From assembly GCF_020594515.1 (NCBI RefSeq), contig NZ_JAJCTH010000001.1, positions 124,001-188,000 of the forward strand: a stretch of 64,000 nt of DNA. The letters run 5' to 3'. The position numbers were made by a program, and so were the translations under genes. Within the stretch, counting starts at the first letter, position 1. Every line of letters begins with the position of its first letter. The stretch is from Rhodoferax sp. U2-2l. GTDB lineage: Bacteria > Pseudomonadota > Gammaproteobacteria > Burkholderiales > Burkholderiaceae_C. The notes beneath the pieces were generated by a model, which was given only the letters and a program-made list of their open reading frames with translations, searched no databases and was not told the DNA's origin. This document shows positions 53,801 through 62,852 of this stretch, one piece after another.

Positions 53801-54685
53801 GGCATTGAACGTGGCAAGCTCAGCGTGGATGTGGCCTACAAGGTGCAACCCGACGGCCAGCTCACCGCCAACAACAAATTGGTGCTCAACCAGCTCAGGT
53901 TTGGCGACAAAGACCCCAACGCCACTACCAGCCTGCCGGTCAAGCTGGCGGTGGCCTTGCTGGCAGACCGCAATGGCGTGATCGACATTGACCTGCCCAT
54001 CAGCGGCTCGCTCAACGACCCGCAGTTTCGCCTGCTGCCGATCGTCTTCAAGGTCATTGGCAACCTGATTGTCAAGGCCATCACTTCGCCCTTCAGTCTG
54101 CTGGCCAGCGCCTTGGGCGGTGGCGGTGACACGCTCAGCATGGTCAGTTTTGAGGCGGGCTCGGCGGTGCTGAGTGATCAGGCCAAGGCGGGCTTGGACA
54201 AAGTGGCCAAGGCGCTCACCGACCGCCCCGCACTCAAGATGACCGTGGTGGGCACCGCCAGCCTGGAGGTCGAGCGCGAAGACTTCAAGCGCCAGCAGTT
54301 GCAGGCGCTGGTGCAGGCTGAAAAACGCCGCAACCAGCCCGCCGCTGACGGCAAAGAGGCCACCGCGCCAGTCAAAGCGTCTGCCGACGAATACCCGGCG
54401 CTGCTCAAAGCGGTCTACAAACGCGGTGATTTTCCCAAGCCGCGCAACCTGATCGGCCTGACCAAAGACATGCCGGTGCCCGAGATGGAGGCCTTGCTGC
54501 TGGCGCATCTGGATGCGTCCGAGGCCGCCATGCAGGCGCTGGCGGTGAAACGCGGGGTGGTGGTGCGCGACTACCTGGCCAGCCTGAAGCTGCCCTCTGA
54601 CCGGCTGTTTCTGGGCGCCGCCAAGGCCGTGGCCCCGGAGTCCAAGTGGCAACCCCGCGCCGAACTGAATCTGACCACCGAGTAG
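50885..54685 (+). CDS. DUF748 (AsmA-like) envelope protein
   Basis: A 1266-residue protein with one N-terminal membrane helix (~25-46: SLWVLGGLLLLWAVTWLAV) and a very long periplasmic part made of repeated AsmA/DUF748-like beta modules (e.g. GEVDFKPWSLELSVRDVAIA, ELQLSEGNVAFVDQSTPTPV and FGPVSLLGGRVNFTDRFIKP). Two Ala/Pro/Gln-rich linkers separate modules (~360-390, ~825-870). Near the C-terminus, VSFEAGSAVLSDQAKAGLDK resembles an OmpA-like start, but the rest of that domain is not clear. AsmA-superfamily proteins help move phospholipids between inner and outer membranes. A role of this kind is likely but not shown. It is a single gene followed by a DUF349 gene. Confidence 0.85.
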   Translation: MKTDQRSPAVSSPSPLDQPWLRRSLWVLGGLLLLWAVTWLAVPPLLKSQAESRLGDLLGRQVTVGEVDFKPWSLELSVRDVAIARANGAGITSPQVTLGHLYIDMALQSLLRLVPVVDALVVASPHVHLTHLGQGRYDVDDMLARLTPPPQDPAEPASSPLRFALYNLMLSDGLVALTDAPRNQVHTLSQLQLNLPFLSNLDSKRDVLVSPKLAFDLNGTRFDSSAQALPFAQTRDTDVQLSFKDLDLAPYLAYLPASLPARLGAAVLDADLKLAFEQTDTPVVSLSGVVGASRVQISVAQGAAKDPASTELLAFDRLSVQLKDVQPLSRRVQLGQVTLTQPRLNVQRDHAGVLNLLALAQPAASSAAQNTATSSDAQKAGSDNEPHPADAASAPAWQVSVDTLALEGGEVAWLDQVPAQPAQLKLTALNMHATALAWPFSQPMPFDGSALLAGAALQFKGSATDQATDVSAQLAAWPLSAAQPYLADVLVPRLDGAVTADLGLRWAAAQGAQTSVTELKVNNLSLDKLVLIGGKKAPLASVFQVQLQEAVVDVGRQSASLGVIKVTQPKLAITRAANGRWMAQDWLQAPSAKQAAPAAAGQARAKRATAADPAPWQVKLGELQLSEGNVAFVDQSTPTPVRLAVTAAHLQLKNYANTGPQSFGFNLSARLRHGNTEPGKLAWRGSGALHPLALKGDLNAERLPIHALAPYLSDTLNIALLRADTSFKGRVSMTQQTAGLALQLKGDARLEDLQTRTLAQAEPFVAAEELLNWKSLSLSGINLALAPGAATQLEVQGTILSDFYARLILSEAGRLNLQDVLKPAVAPASQASGAMTGESMPAPPAVAAASAPGVPAAAPAPVNTALAPVVRFGPVSLLGGRVNFTDRFIKPNYSADLTELVGKLSAFSSQTTAGEIQLADLELRGRAEGSATLEVLGKINPLVQPIALDIQGKVRDLELAPLSTYSARYAGYGIERGKLSVDVAYKVQPDGQLTANNKLVLNQLRFGDKDPNATTSLPVKLAVALLADRNGVIDIDLPISGSLNDPQFRLLPIVFKVIGNLIVKAITSPFSLLASALGGGGDTLSMVSFEAGSAVLSDQAKAGLDKVAKALTDRPALKMTVVGTASLEVEREDFKRQQLQALVQAEKRRNQPAADGKEATAPVKASADEYPALLKAVYKRGDFPKPRNLIGLTKDMPVPEMEALLLAHLDASEAAMQALAVKRGVVVRDYLASLKLPSDRLFLGAAKAVAPESKWQPRAELNLTTE

Positions 54686-54795
54686 GGCGCGCACCAAACT
54701 CTGCAAATGTTTTGGCTGGGGCGGCAAAACCCGGCGAAAATAGAGCTTTGCCCCTGCCGCACTCTGGCAGGCATCCTCTTATTTTTGTGTGCGCG

Positions 54796-57552
54796 ATGTC
54801 GATGTTTCCCTTCTCCAAAAACAACCCTGCAGACACCCCTTCTGACGCCCCTGTGGCGCCCGCCAAAACCCATGAGGCGCATCCGCTGGACGCGCTGACA
54901 CGTGGCGCGTTTTCGGCGCAGACCTCGGGCGAGCGCATGGCCTGCATCCGCGAGTGGCTGGCCAGCGGCCCCACGCCCGAGCAGTTGCAGCAGGTGTTCA
55001 AGGAACTGAGTGGCAAGGACAAGGGCGCCGCCAAGCTGTTGCGCGAGAAGCTCGACGAAATCAAACGCAGCAAAACCCAAGCCACCATCGCGCTGGAGTG
55101 GGCCGACAAAGCCCAGGCTCTGCTGGCTGTTCCCAAGCTCAACCTGGCCGACGCTCTGGCCTGGCAGCGCGATGCCGCCAAAGCCGGTGCGCCCTTGAGC
55201 AAAGAGCCGCTGGCCGCTCTGAAAGCCCAACTGGTGGAGCGTGTGCGCGCCATCGAAGACCTGCAGCACCGCGTCCAGGTGCAGCGCGAAGCTGCCGTGC
55301 TGGTGGCCCAGCGCATCGAAGTGCTCTCCACCAAACCCTGGCGCGATGCCCAAGCCGCGCATGATGCGCTGAGTGCCGATGTCAGCAACTGGCAGGCCGA
55401 GGCCAGCGCGCTGTCCGGGGACGCCAATTGGCCGAGCGTGGATGCCAAGTTCCCGCCGTTGCTGCAAGCCTCGCAGGCCCAGCTGGGCCTGGTCTGGGAC
55501 GCGTTCCAGGCGGCGTTGACCTCCACCGTGCTGGCTGCTGAAGACACCGCCGCGCCGCTGCCCAGCGTGCCGGTCTGGGCTGACGAGTTGCGCCTGGCGC
55601 GCGGCATCCCCCTGGAGCCGGTGGTCAAGGCTGCCAAGGCACCCGTTGACCCTGAAATCAAGGCCCACGCCACCACTGCCGTGGCGGAAGCACTCGCAAA
55701 GTTAGAGCAAGAAGTCACCCAAGGTCACGGCAAAGCCAGCGCTGGTGCCGCCAATGCCCTGCGCAACGCGCTGAAAGAATTTGGCCGCCTGATTGACGAC
55801 AAGCTGGAAAACCAGGCCAAAAGCGCACTGGCTGCCGCCGGTGAGCTCGAAGGCTGGCAACGTTGGCGCGCTGACCAGTTGCGCGAAGAGATGGTGGCCA
55901 AGGCCGAAGGCCTGCTCAAGCGCCCAGAAGGCCAAGCCATTGGTGGGCGCAAGATGCAGGACACCCTGCGTACCTTGCGTGACCAGTGGAAGGCCACCGA
56001 CCAGGGTGGCGTGCCCAATCACGGCTTGTGGAAGCGGTTTGATGACGCCTGCAACGAAGCCCACAAGGTGGTGGAAACGTGGCTTGAAAAGCTCAAAGCC
56101 GAGACCGCCGAACACCGCGCCCAACGTCTGGCACTGATCGAAGAAGTCAAAGCTTGGGCTGGTGCCAACCGCACCGCGCTGGACGACGACTGGAAAGGCT
56201 TCAACCGCGTGCTGCACCAGTTTGGCGACCGCTGGCGCGAGTCCGGCCACGTGGGCGAGAAGATGTATGCCGAACTGAACACGCTCTGGAAAGCCGCCAT
56301 CGACGAAGCCGCCGCGCCGCTGGAAGCGCTGCAAAAGCTCAGCCTGGCCGCCCGCCATGCCATGATTGACGAGGCCAAGGAACTTGGCGGCCAAGAGGTG
56401 CTGCGCATCGACGCCGTCAAAGCGTTGCAGCAGCGCTGGCAGGCCGAAGCGCACCGCGTGCCGATGGACCGCCGCCATGAGCAAAAGCTGTGGGATGCGT
56501 TCCGCAAACCGATCGACGACGCCTTCAACCGCAAGACCGCTGAGCGCGAAAAGGCCCAGAGCGCCCTGAGCGAGCGCGACCGCATCGTGCTGGACGCTTC
56601 CAAGGCGCTGCAGGCAGCCAACGCCTCGGGCGACGCCCAGGCCATCAAGAGCGCCATGGCCGCACTCGACGCGGCCCTGCGCGGCCAGGCCCAGGCTCAA
56701 GCCGCAGTCGCCGCCAGTGCCCAGACTTCAGACGAAAAAGAAGCGCTGGCCCAGGCGGATCAGGGCCAGGCAACGGCTGAAGCCGCCGCTGGCGGAGACA
56801 CGACGATGGACGCACCCGCCGAGCCGACAGGCGAGGGCGCTGCGCCTGAGGCCGCCAAACCCGTGGCACGCAAACCGGTGGTGGCCATGCGCGGTGATGA
56901 CCGCCCTGGCATGAAAAAAGACGCCCCGGCGATGCCTGCCCGTGGCGGCAAATTCGGTGACCGCAAGGATGCAGGTCGTCCGGGTGGCCGTGACGGCGGA
57001 CGTGATGCTCGCCCGGGTGGTCGTGGGGATGACCGTGGCGGCTTCCGTGACGCTCGCCCGGACCGCGCCCCGATGGGTGAACGTTTTGATGCACCGCGTC
57101 TGGGCGATGCCGCCTTCCGCGCCCAACGTGACGCGCTGGAGCAAGCCCAGATGGCGTTGCGCAAGCTGGCAGCCCAAGCCCATGGCGAAGCGCTGACGCA
57201 CCTGCTCACTGCGTGGGAAAAACGCGATGCGGCGTTGGTGCCCAGCGTGCAGGAGTTGGGCAGCCGTGTCGCGCCCGCTGTGCGCGCCGGCTGGTCCAAA
57301 GCCATCACCCAAGCCCCGGCCGGTGACGCCAGCACCGCGCTGCTGCGTCTGGAAATGGCCGCTGAGGTGCCGACACCCGCTGAGCACATCAGCGACCGGC
57401 GTTTGCTGCAACTGCAATTGCTCACCAAACGCAACGATCCGGCACCGGTGCAAACCTGGGGCCAGGACGCCGCGACCGTGCTGGGCGGCGCGTTTGAGCC
57501 TGCGGCCGCTCGGCGCTTGCAAAACGTGCTGAAGGTCTTGCTGAAGCCCTGA
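54796..57552 (+). CDS. DUF349 domain-containing protein
   Basis: A 918-residue, mostly helical protein with several DUF349 repeats (e.g. LRDQWKATDQGGVPNHGLWK, DRWRESGHVGEKMYAELNTL and LQQRWQAEAHRVPMDRRHEQ). Between the repeats and the C-terminal domain, residues ~715-766 form a Gly/Arg/Asp-rich low-complexity tract (blocks such as GGRDGGRDARPGGRGDDRGG) that looks disordered and RNA-binding-like. The function of the family is poorly known. ATG 54796 is preferred over the longer frame overlapping the DUF748 gene. It is 110 bp downstream of that gene. Confidence 0.85.
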   Translation: MSMFPFSKNNPADTPSDAPVAPAKTHEAHPLDALTRGAFSAQTSGERMACIREWLASGPTPEQLQQVFKELSGKDKGAAKLLREKLDEIKRSKTQATIALEWADKAQALLAVPKLNLADALAWQRDAAKAGAPLSKEPLAALKAQLVERVRAIEDLQHRVQVQREAAVLVAQRIEVLSTKPWRDAQAAHDALSADVSNWQAEASALSGDANWPSVDAKFPPLLQASQAQLGLVWDAFQAALTSTVLAAEDTAAPLPSVPVWADELRLARGIPLEPVVKAAKAPVDPEIKAHATTAVAEALAKLEQEVTQGHGKASAGAANALRNALKEFGRLIDDKLENQAKSALAAAGELEGWQRWRADQLREEMVAKAEGLLKRPEGQAIGGRKMQDTLRTLRDQWKATDQGGVPNHGLWKRFDDACNEAHKVVETWLEKLKAETAEHRAQRLALIEEVKAWAGANRTALDDDWKGFNRVLHQFGDRWRESGHVGEKMYAELNTLWKAAIDEAAAPLEALQKLSLAARHAMIDEAKELGGQEVLRIDAVKALQQRWQAEAHRVPMDRRHEQKLWDAFRKPIDDAFNRKTAEREKAQSALSERDRIVLDASKALQAANASGDAQAIKSAMAALDAALRGQAQAQAAVAASAQTSDEKEALAQADQGQATAEAAAGGDTTMDAPAEPTGEGAAPEAAKPVARKPVVAMRGDDRPGMKKDAPAMPARGGKFGDRKDAGRPGGRDGGRDARPGGRGDDRGGFRDARPDRAPMGERFDAPRLGDAAFRAQRDALEQAQMALRKLAAQAHGEALTHLLTAWEKRDAALVPSVQELGSRVAPAVRAGWSKAITQAPAGDASTALLRLEMAAEVPTPAEHISDRRLLQLQLLTKRNDPAPVQTWGQDAATVLGGAFEPAAARRLQNVLKVLLKP

Positions 57553-57584
57553 GGCGTTCACAGCGGTGACGGGGTCGCTTGTTG

Positions 57585-57598
57585 CAGGCTTCGGCCTG
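57585..57598. terminator. UUCG-loop hairpin between convergent genes
   Basis: CAGGC-TTCG-GCCTG forms a stable 5-bp stem with a UUCG tetraloop in the 58-bp gap between the DUF349 gene and lpxH. No T-run follows on either strand, so it is at best a weak terminator. Confidence 0.35.
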
Positions 57599-57610
57599 TC
57601 GGCTGGCGGG

Positions 57611-58462
57611 TTATTCGGGTGGGATGCGCGCTGGCGCCGCGCCACGGCGCAGCCGCAGGATTTCCAGCCGGGGTGGAACAGCCGATGTATCCCAGTCACT
57701 GAGCACCAGACGGCGCTTCGGTGCGGCCTCGCCGGGGTTCAATACGTGATCTGCCGGTTGGTGTGTGTGGCCGTGAATCAAGGTGCTGGCTTGCGCTGCT
57801 GCCAGCCATTGCAGCGCAGCCGCCGTGTCCACATCGGCATATGTTGCACCACGGCGTTTGTGGGATTCACTTTGTACGCGCAGTTGGCGGGCGATGGTTT
57901 GGCGTTCGGCCAGCGGTTTGGCCAGGAAGGCGTCGCGCCAGGCGGGTGTGCGCACCTGGGCACGAAACTGCTGGTAGTCGGTATCGCCCAGGCACAACGC
58001 GTCACCGTGTGACAGCAGCCAGCGCTGGTCGTCAAAGACCAGAACGGTGGGGTCATCCAGCAGGGTCATACCGCAGGCCGTGGCAAATGTCTTTCCCAGC
58101 AAAAAATCGCGGTTGCCGTGCATAAAAAATACCGGTATGCGCTGTGCGGCTGCGGCCAGGAGTTGTTGACATTCGGCCTCGAATCCCGGCGTTTGGCCCG
58201 ACGGTACATCGGCCACATCGTCACCCACCCAGACTTCAAACAGGTCCCCGAGAATGATCAGGGCGTCTGCCGGGGTGTTGGTCAGGTGGTGTCGCCAGGC
58301 TAGAAAGGTGGCCTGCTCGCTGGATTGCAGGTGCAAGTCAGAGATGACGTCAATCACCTGCCAGTGCGGTGCGGCATCCAGTGTGTGTGTTGCCGTGGGC
58401 AAGATGAACCTCTCAGTCAGATGGCGATACCGACCCCGAATCCAGTCCGGGGTGACTGCCAT
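57611..58462 (-). CDS. lpxH: UDP-2,3-diacylglucosamine diphosphatase LpxH
   Basis: A 283-residue calcineurin-like phosphoesterase that splits UDP-2,3-diacylglucosamine to lipid X, the fourth step of lipid A synthesis. The metal-binding motifs are all present: ISDLHLQ, LGDLFEVWVGDD, HGNRDFL, LLSHGDALCLGD and HGHTHQPA. The N-terminal ~35 residues precede the conserved core and may be over-called, but no better ATG lies near the core. Transcribed convergently with the DUF349 gene and downstream of the cyclophilin genes. Confidence 0.93.
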   Translation of the reverse strand: MAVTPDWIRGRYRHLTERFILPTATHTLDAAPHWQVIDVISDLHLQSSEQATFLAWRHHLTNTPADALIILGDLFEVWVGDDVADVPSGQTPGFEAECQQLLAAAAQRIPVFFMHGNRDFLLGKTFATACGMTLLDDPTVLVFDDQRWLLSHGDALCLGDTDYQQFRAQVRTPAWRDAFLAKPLAERQTIARQLRVQSESHKRRGATYADVDTAAALQWLAAAQASTLIHGHTHQPADHVLNPGEAAPKRRLVLSDWDTSAVPPRLEILRLRRGAAPARIPPE

Positions 58463-58506
58463 GGTGTCCGGTGTGACCGCAGCGCCGGGTAGTCACCCGG
58501 GTTGTC

Positions 58507-58527
58507 ATGGCGGGTTGGGCCCGCCAT
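58507..58527. terminator. Hairpin between lpxH and ppiB
   Basis: atggcggg (58507-58514) and cccgccat (58520-58527) form a perfect 8-bp stem with a 5-base loop just after the ppiB stop. No T-run follows on the minus strand. It may attenuate or stabilise the transcript. Confidence 0.4.
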
Positions 58528-58546
58528 CCATGACTTTTTGGCCGTT

Positions 58547-59053
58547 TTACAGCGCCACGGCTTTTTCAATCACCACGTCCACGACGGGTACATCATCGTG
58601 GTAACCCTTGCGGCTGGTTTTGACGGCCTTGATCTTGTCCACCACCTCGGTGCCCGCCACGACCTTGCCAAACACGGCGTAACCCCAGCCCTGCTGGCTG
58701 GGTGCGGTGTGGTTCAAAAAGCCGTTGTCAGCCACGTTGATGAAGAACTGCGCGGTAGCGGAGTGCGGGTCGCCGGTGCGGGCCATCGCCACGCTGTAGG
58801 CGACATTTTTCAGGCCGTTGTTGGCCTCGTTGTTGATGGGTGCGTCGCCTTTTTTCTCCAACATGCCGGGTTCCATGCCACCGCATTGCACCATGAAGCC
58901 GGGAATGACGCGGTGAAAAATGGTGTTGTTGTAGTGGCCTTTGGCAACGTAGCTCAAAAAGTTGGCGACTGTTTTGGGCGCTTTGTCCTGATCGAGTTCA
59001 AGGGTGATGACGCCGTAGTTGGTAATGTGGAGTTCGACTTTTGGGTTGCTCAT
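58547..59053 (-). CDS. ppiB: Cytoplasmic cyclophilin, peptidyl-prolyl isomerase
   Basis: A 168-residue cyclophilin without signal peptide that catalyses cis-trans isomerisation of proline peptide bonds. The catalytic [14 protein letters not shown], the [19 protein letters not shown] block and [12 protein letters not shown] are all intact, with the active arginine in FHRVI. It lies 3 bp downstream of a second, exported cyclophilin gene, so the two form a pair probably arising by duplication. Confidence 0.95.
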   Translation of the reverse strand: MSNPKVELHITNYGVITLELDQDKAPKTVANFLSYVAKGHYNNTIFHRVIPGFMVQCGGMEPGMLEKKGDAPINNEANNGLKNVAYSVAMARTGDPHSATAQFFINVADNGFLNHTAPSQQGWGYAVFGKVVAGTEVVDKIKAVKTSRKGYHDDVPVVDVVIEKAVAL

Positions 59054-59056
59054 GAT

Positions 59057-59656
59057 TTATTTCACCAGGGTTGCAGAGTTGATAAGAACGGGCGTTTTGG
59101 GAACGTCCGTGGGGAAAGGGCCGCCCGAGCTGGTCGGCGTGGATTTGATTTTTTCAACCACCGCCATGCCCGAGACCACCCGGCCAAACACCGTGTAGCC
59201 GTAAGACTGAGCGCTGGGGTCCAAAAAGGCATTGTCTTTGACGTTGATGAAAAACTGTGCCGTGGCCGACTGCGGGTCGTTGGTGCGCGCCATGGCCAAA
59301 GTGCCGGTGACATTGCGCGGGCCACCTTTCTCAAGCGCCTGGCGGCCCTCATGGGCGACCGGGGCGCGGGTCGGTTTTTGCACATAGCTGGCGTCAAAGC
59401 CACCGCCCTGGATCATGAAGTTGGGGATGACGCGGTGAAAGAGGGTGCCGTCGTAATGTTTGTCACGCACGTACTGCAAAAAGTTGTCCACCGTCTTGGG
59501 CGCCTTGTCGGGGTACAACTCCACCACAAAGTCACCGGCAGAGGTGGCGAACTTGACTTGGGGGCTGGCCTGCGTCTGCGCGTTGGCCGTGACGGACCAC
59601 ATGGCTGCCGAGGCCAGGGCCACCACGGCCCAGGTACTTTTATTCAAGAATTTCAT
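59057..59656 (-). CDS. ppiA: Exported cyclophilin, peptidyl-prolyl isomerase
   Basis: A 199-residue cyclophilin with an N-terminal signal peptide (NKSTWAVVALASAAMWSVTA, cleavage near ANA-Q at residue ~26), so the enzyme should act in the periplasm on envelope proteins. The catalytic [32 protein letters not shown] and YGYTVFGRVVSGM are conserved. It sits immediately upstream of the cytoplasmic paralogue. The ribosome site AGGTGATG is 5-12 nt before the ATG. Confidence 0.94.
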   Translation of the reverse strand: MKFLNKSTWAVVALASAAMWSVTANAQTQASPQVKFATSAGDFVVELYPDKAPKTVDNFLQYVRDKHYDGTLFHRVIPNFMIQGGGFDASYVQKPTRAPVAHEGRQALEKGGPRNVTGTLAMARTNDPQSATAQFFINVKDNAFLDPSAQSYGYTVFGRVVSGMAVVEKIKSTPTSSGGPFPTDVPKTPVLINSATLVK

Positions 59657-59755
59657 GCCATCACCTCTTCAAAAAAAATGGTTTCTGGGTCAGCCCGGCC
59701 CAGTCAGCGCCGCGTGAACGCACTGAGCGGCAGCCAGACCAGAATGTGTGTGCCT

Positions 59756-60586
59756 TCAAAGGCCAGCGGCTTCCCCGGTGACCAGCCATTGCTGACCTGA
59801 TTTCTTCAGGTGCAAGGTTTGGGGGCTGGACTTTGATGGGTTGCCTGCGGTGTCGACTTGACGGAAACTGGCCACGGCCTGGTCATCCTGAACGCGAATG
59901 CTCAGATCGGTGAGCGTGAGGCTGACGTTGTTTTTGTCCGACCAGGCCTTGGCCCAAGCCAGCACGGCGACCTCGACCGCCTTGTTGGCTTCGGGGTCCA
60001 GTGGCACCCATTGGGCTTCAACACCGTTGGCGGCTGGGTGGGCCGCCGCCGGGCTGTTGCCGGGGGCACGCGGGAATATCTTGTCAATCAATGCCAGCTT
60101 GGGCGCTAGAGTGGTGTTGCCGCCGTCAAGTTTTAACGCTTCGCTGTAGGCCTGGCTGGCCAGTCTGGCGTACACGTCACCCAGGTTTTCGTGGGCGGTG
60201 GCGTAGCTGCGGTTGGTGCGGATGGCCATCTCAAGCGCTTGGCGCGCCTGGTCGTACTGTCCTTGGCTGGCGTACAGCACCGCCAAGTTGTTGTAGGGCT
60301 CGGGCAACTCGGGGTAGTCCTGCGTCAATTCAGTCAGCGTGGTCATGGCCTGTGCAGTTTTGCCCTGATGGCGCAGGATGACCGCTTTGAGAAAGCGCAT
60401 TTGCGGGTCGCCCGGCTTGGTGGCCAGGTAGCTGTCAACCCGGGTCATGGCTTGCGAAAATTGGCTGGCGCGCACCAGTTGGGCCACGTCGGCATAGTCG
60501 TCAGCCAACGCTGGCAGAGCCAGGCAAGCGCTGGCCAGAATCAGCAGACGAAACGACCGGGAAATTGCGTTGGGAGCCTGTTTCAT
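59756..60586 (-). CDS. Exported TPR-repeat protein
   Basis: A 276-residue protein with a signal peptide (FRLLILASACLALPALADDY), three to four tetratricopeptide-like repeats (~30-150, e.g. PEPYNNLAVLYASQGQYDQA and RSYATAHENLGDVYARLASQ) and a C-terminal ~120-residue domain resembling the SnoaL/Cds6-type fold (VAVLAWAKAWSDKNNVSLTL, WLVTGE at the end). It is widespread near cysS and cyclophilin genes in the family, with no assigned function known to me. ATG 60586 and ATG 60592 are both possible. Divergent from cysS. Confidence 0.82.
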   Translation of the reverse strand: MKQAPNAISRSFRLLILASACLALPALADDYADVAQLVRASQFSQAMTRVDSYLATKPGDPQMRFLKAVILRHQGKTAQAMTTLTELTQDYPELPEPYNNLAVLYASQGQYDQARQALEMAIRTNRSYATAHENLGDVYARLASQAYSEALKLDGGNTTLAPKLALIDKIFPRAPGNSPAAAHPAANGVEAQWVPLDPEANKAVEVAVLAWAKAWSDKNNVSLTLTDLSIRVQDDQAVASFRQVDTAGNPSKSSPQTLHLKKSGQQWLVTGEAAGL

Positions 60587-60792
60587 GGACACTGGGTTTT
60601 TGGGAATGATGGGTCGGCCGTCAAACCGGCAGGTGCCGCCAGGGCTTTATACTGCCTTCCATTGTAGCGGAGGGTGTGCTTTTCAAGCGCCCGGCCTGCC
60701 TGCCTGGTCTGGGCAAAGACCACCAGTGCGCCCCATCCGCCAGCCGCTTCGGCTTGTCTTCTTCCCTGACCCGATTTGAATCTTTGGACCCC

Positions 60793-62187
60793 ATGAGTTT
60801 GCGCATTTTCAATACCCTCTCGCGAGAGCTGGAAGTTTTTTCACCCCTGGAGCCCGGCCACGTGCGCATGTACGTGTGCGGGATGACCATTTACGACCTG
60901 TGCCACATTGGCCACGCCCGCATGATGATGGCGTTTGATGTGGTGCAGCGCTGGTTGAAGGTCAGCGGTTACCGGGTCACATATGTGCGCAATATCACCG
61001 ATATTGACGACAAAATCATCCAACGTGCGCTGCAGCGCGGTATCAGCATCCGCGCGCTGACCGACGAGATGATTGCGGCCATGCACCACGATATCGCCCT
61101 GCTGGGCATCGAACCCCCGACGCTGGAGCCGCGCGCCACCGACTACGTGCCGCAGATGCTGGACCTGATCAAACAGCTGGAAGACAAGGGCCTGGCCTAT
61201 CAAGCCGCCAATGGTGACGTCAATTACGCGGTGCGCAAATTCCCTGGCTACGGCAAATTGTCGGGCAAGTCGGTGGATGAATTGCGTGCCGGTGAGCGTG
61301 TGGCGGTGCAGGATGGCAAGGACGATCCGCTGGATTTTGTGCTGTGGAAAGCCGCCAAACCGACCGAGCCGGACGACGCCAAGTGGGACGCCGACGCACT
61401 GGGTTACGGCTACGGCAAAGGCCGCCCGGGCTGGCACATCGAGTGCTCGGCGATGAGCTGCCAGAACCTGGGCGAGACCTTCGACATCCACGGCGGTGGC
61501 GCTGATCTGCAGTTTCCGCACCATGAGAACGAAATCGCCCAGAGTGAAGGCGCCAGTGGCCAACCTCTGGCCAAATTCTGGGTGCACAACGGCTTTGTGC
61601 GGGTGGACAACGAGAAGATGTCCAAGAGCCTGGGCAACTTTTTCACCATCCGCGACGTGCTGGCCAAGTTTGATGCCGAGACCGTGCGATTCTTCTTGCT
61701 GCGGACCCATTACCGTACCGCCCTGAACTACAGCGACGTGCATCTGGACGATGCCCGCAGCGGCCTCAAGCGCCTCTACACCGCGCTGGATTTGGCGGGC
61801 AATCCGGCAGCAACGGCCATCGACTGGGCGCAGCCTTACGCAGCGCGTTTCAAAGCTGCGATGGACGACGACTTTGGCACACCCGAGGCGGTGGCGGTGT
61901 TGTTTGATCTGGCATCCGAGGTGAACCGCACCCGTTCACACGAGTTGGCGGGCTTGCTCAAAGCCTTGGCCGCGGGGCTGGGCCTGCTGCAGGGCGATCC
62001 GAAAGTGTTTTTGCAAGCTGGTGCCGGGCTGGACGAGGGCGCCATTCAAGTCTTGATCGCCCAACGCGCAGCCGCCAAAGCCGCGAAAAACTTTGCTGAA
62101 GCCGACCGTATCCGCCAGGATCTGTTGGCCCAAGGCATTGTGTTGAAAGACTCGGCAGCGGGCACGAGCTGGGAAGCGGTCAAGTAA
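60793..62187 (+). CDS. cysS: Cysteinyl-tRNA synthetase
   Basis: A 464-residue class Ia synthetase that charges tRNA-Cys. The HIGH signature appears as [10 protein letters not shown], the zinc site includes the cysteine in YVCGMTIYD and the conserved HIECSAMS and [10 protein letters not shown], and the KMSKS loop is [10 protein letters not shown]. The C-terminal anticodon domain is complete. Start ATG 60793 gives the family N-terminus ([15 protein letters not shown]). alkA-type and accA genes follow on the same strand. Confidence 0.97.
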   Translation: MSLRIFNTLSRELEVFSPLEPGHVRMYVCGMTIYDLCHIGHARMMMAFDVVQRWLKVSGYRVTYVRNITDIDDKIIQRALQRGISIRALTDEMIAAMHHDIALLGIEPPTLEPRATDYVPQMLDLIKQLEDKGLAYQAANGDVNYAVRKFPGYGKLSGKSVDELRAGERVAVQDGKDDPLDFVLWKAAKPTEPDDAKWDADALGYGYGKGRPGWHIECSAMSCQNLGETFDIHGGGADLQFPHHENEIAQSEGASGQPLAKFWVHNGFVRVDNEKMSKSLGNFFTIRDVLAKFDAETVRFFLLRTHYRTALNYSDVHLDDARSGLKRLYTALDLAGNPAATAIDWAQPYAARFKAAMDDDFGTPEAVAVLFDLASEVNRTRSHELAGLLKALAAGLGLLQGDPKVFLQAGAGLDEGAIQVLIAQRAAAKAAKNFAEADRIRQDLLAQGIVLKDSAAGTSWEAVK

Positions 62188-62193
62188 AAGACC

Positions 62194-62844
62194 ATGAAAG
62201 TTACTGAATCCATCGCGGGCGAAGCTCTCGCGCCGGTGTACTGGGCCGACGCCTGCAAACACCTGATGAAAAAAGACCGTGTCATGAAGCGGCTGATCCC
62301 GCAGTTTGGCAAGACCTGTCTGCAAAGCCGCGGTGATGCGTTTGCCACCTTGGCGCGCAGTGTGGTCGGGCAGCAAATTTCGGTCAAGGCGGCACAAACC
62401 GTGTGGGACCGTTTTGCCCAACTGCCAGAGCAGATCACGCCAGCGCAGGTGCTCAAGCTCAAGATCGACGACATGCGCGCTGCCGGGTTGAGCGCCCGCA
62501 AGGTCGAATACATCGTTGACCTGGCGCTGCATTTTGACAACGGTGCGGTGCATGTGGATGCCTGGACCGGCATGGACGACGAAGCCATCATTGCCGAGCT
62601 GATCGCCATCCGTGGCATTGGCCGCTGGACGGCCGAGATGTTTCTGATCTTTCACCTGATGCGCCCGAACGTGTTGCCGCTGGACGATGTGGGCCTGATC
62701 AACGGCATCAGCAAGTGTTATTTTTCGGGTGATGTGGTCAGCCGCAGTGACGCGCGGGAGGTGGCGCTGGCCTGGGCGCCGTACCGCACCGTGGCGACTT
62801 GGTATATTTGGCGCTCTTTGGACCCAGTGCCAGTGGAATATTGA
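62194..62844 (+). CDS. DNA-3-methyladenine glycosylase, AlkA-like
   Basis: A 216-residue HhH-GPD base-excision enzyme that removes alkylated purines from DNA. The helix-hairpin-helix reads ELIAIRGIGRWTAEMFLIFH and the catalytic aspartate is in VLPLDDVGL, 20 or so residues later, as in AlkA/Mag. SVVGQQISVKAAQTVWDRF is the first conserved helix. It lacks the N-terminal beta domain of E. coli AlkA, as do many short homologues. It lies 6 bp after cysS. Confidence 0.9.
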   Translation: MKVTESIAGEALAPVYWADACKHLMKKDRVMKRLIPQFGKTCLQSRGDAFATLARSVVGQQISVKAAQTVWDRFAQLPEQITPAQVLKLKIDDMRAAGLSARKVEYIVDLALHFDNGAVHVDAWTGMDDEAIIAELIAIRGIGRWTAEMFLIFHLMRPNVLPLDDVGLINGISKCYFSGDVVSRSDAREVALAWAPYRTVATWYIWRSLDPVPVEY

Positions 62845-62852
62845 GACCTTGC

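Noticed and set aside
51869-54727. Long minus-strand frames opposite the DUF748 gene
   Set aside because: The plus-strand gene has a membrane anchor and repeated AsmA-like segments; the minus frames are Gln/Gly/Arg-rich shadows.
59700-59755. Minus-strand fragment EGTHILVWLPLSAFTRR just after the TPR gene, resembling the end of a histidine kinase
   Set aside because: Only about 20 residues in a different frame; too short to separate from chance, and the TPR protein already ends naturally.
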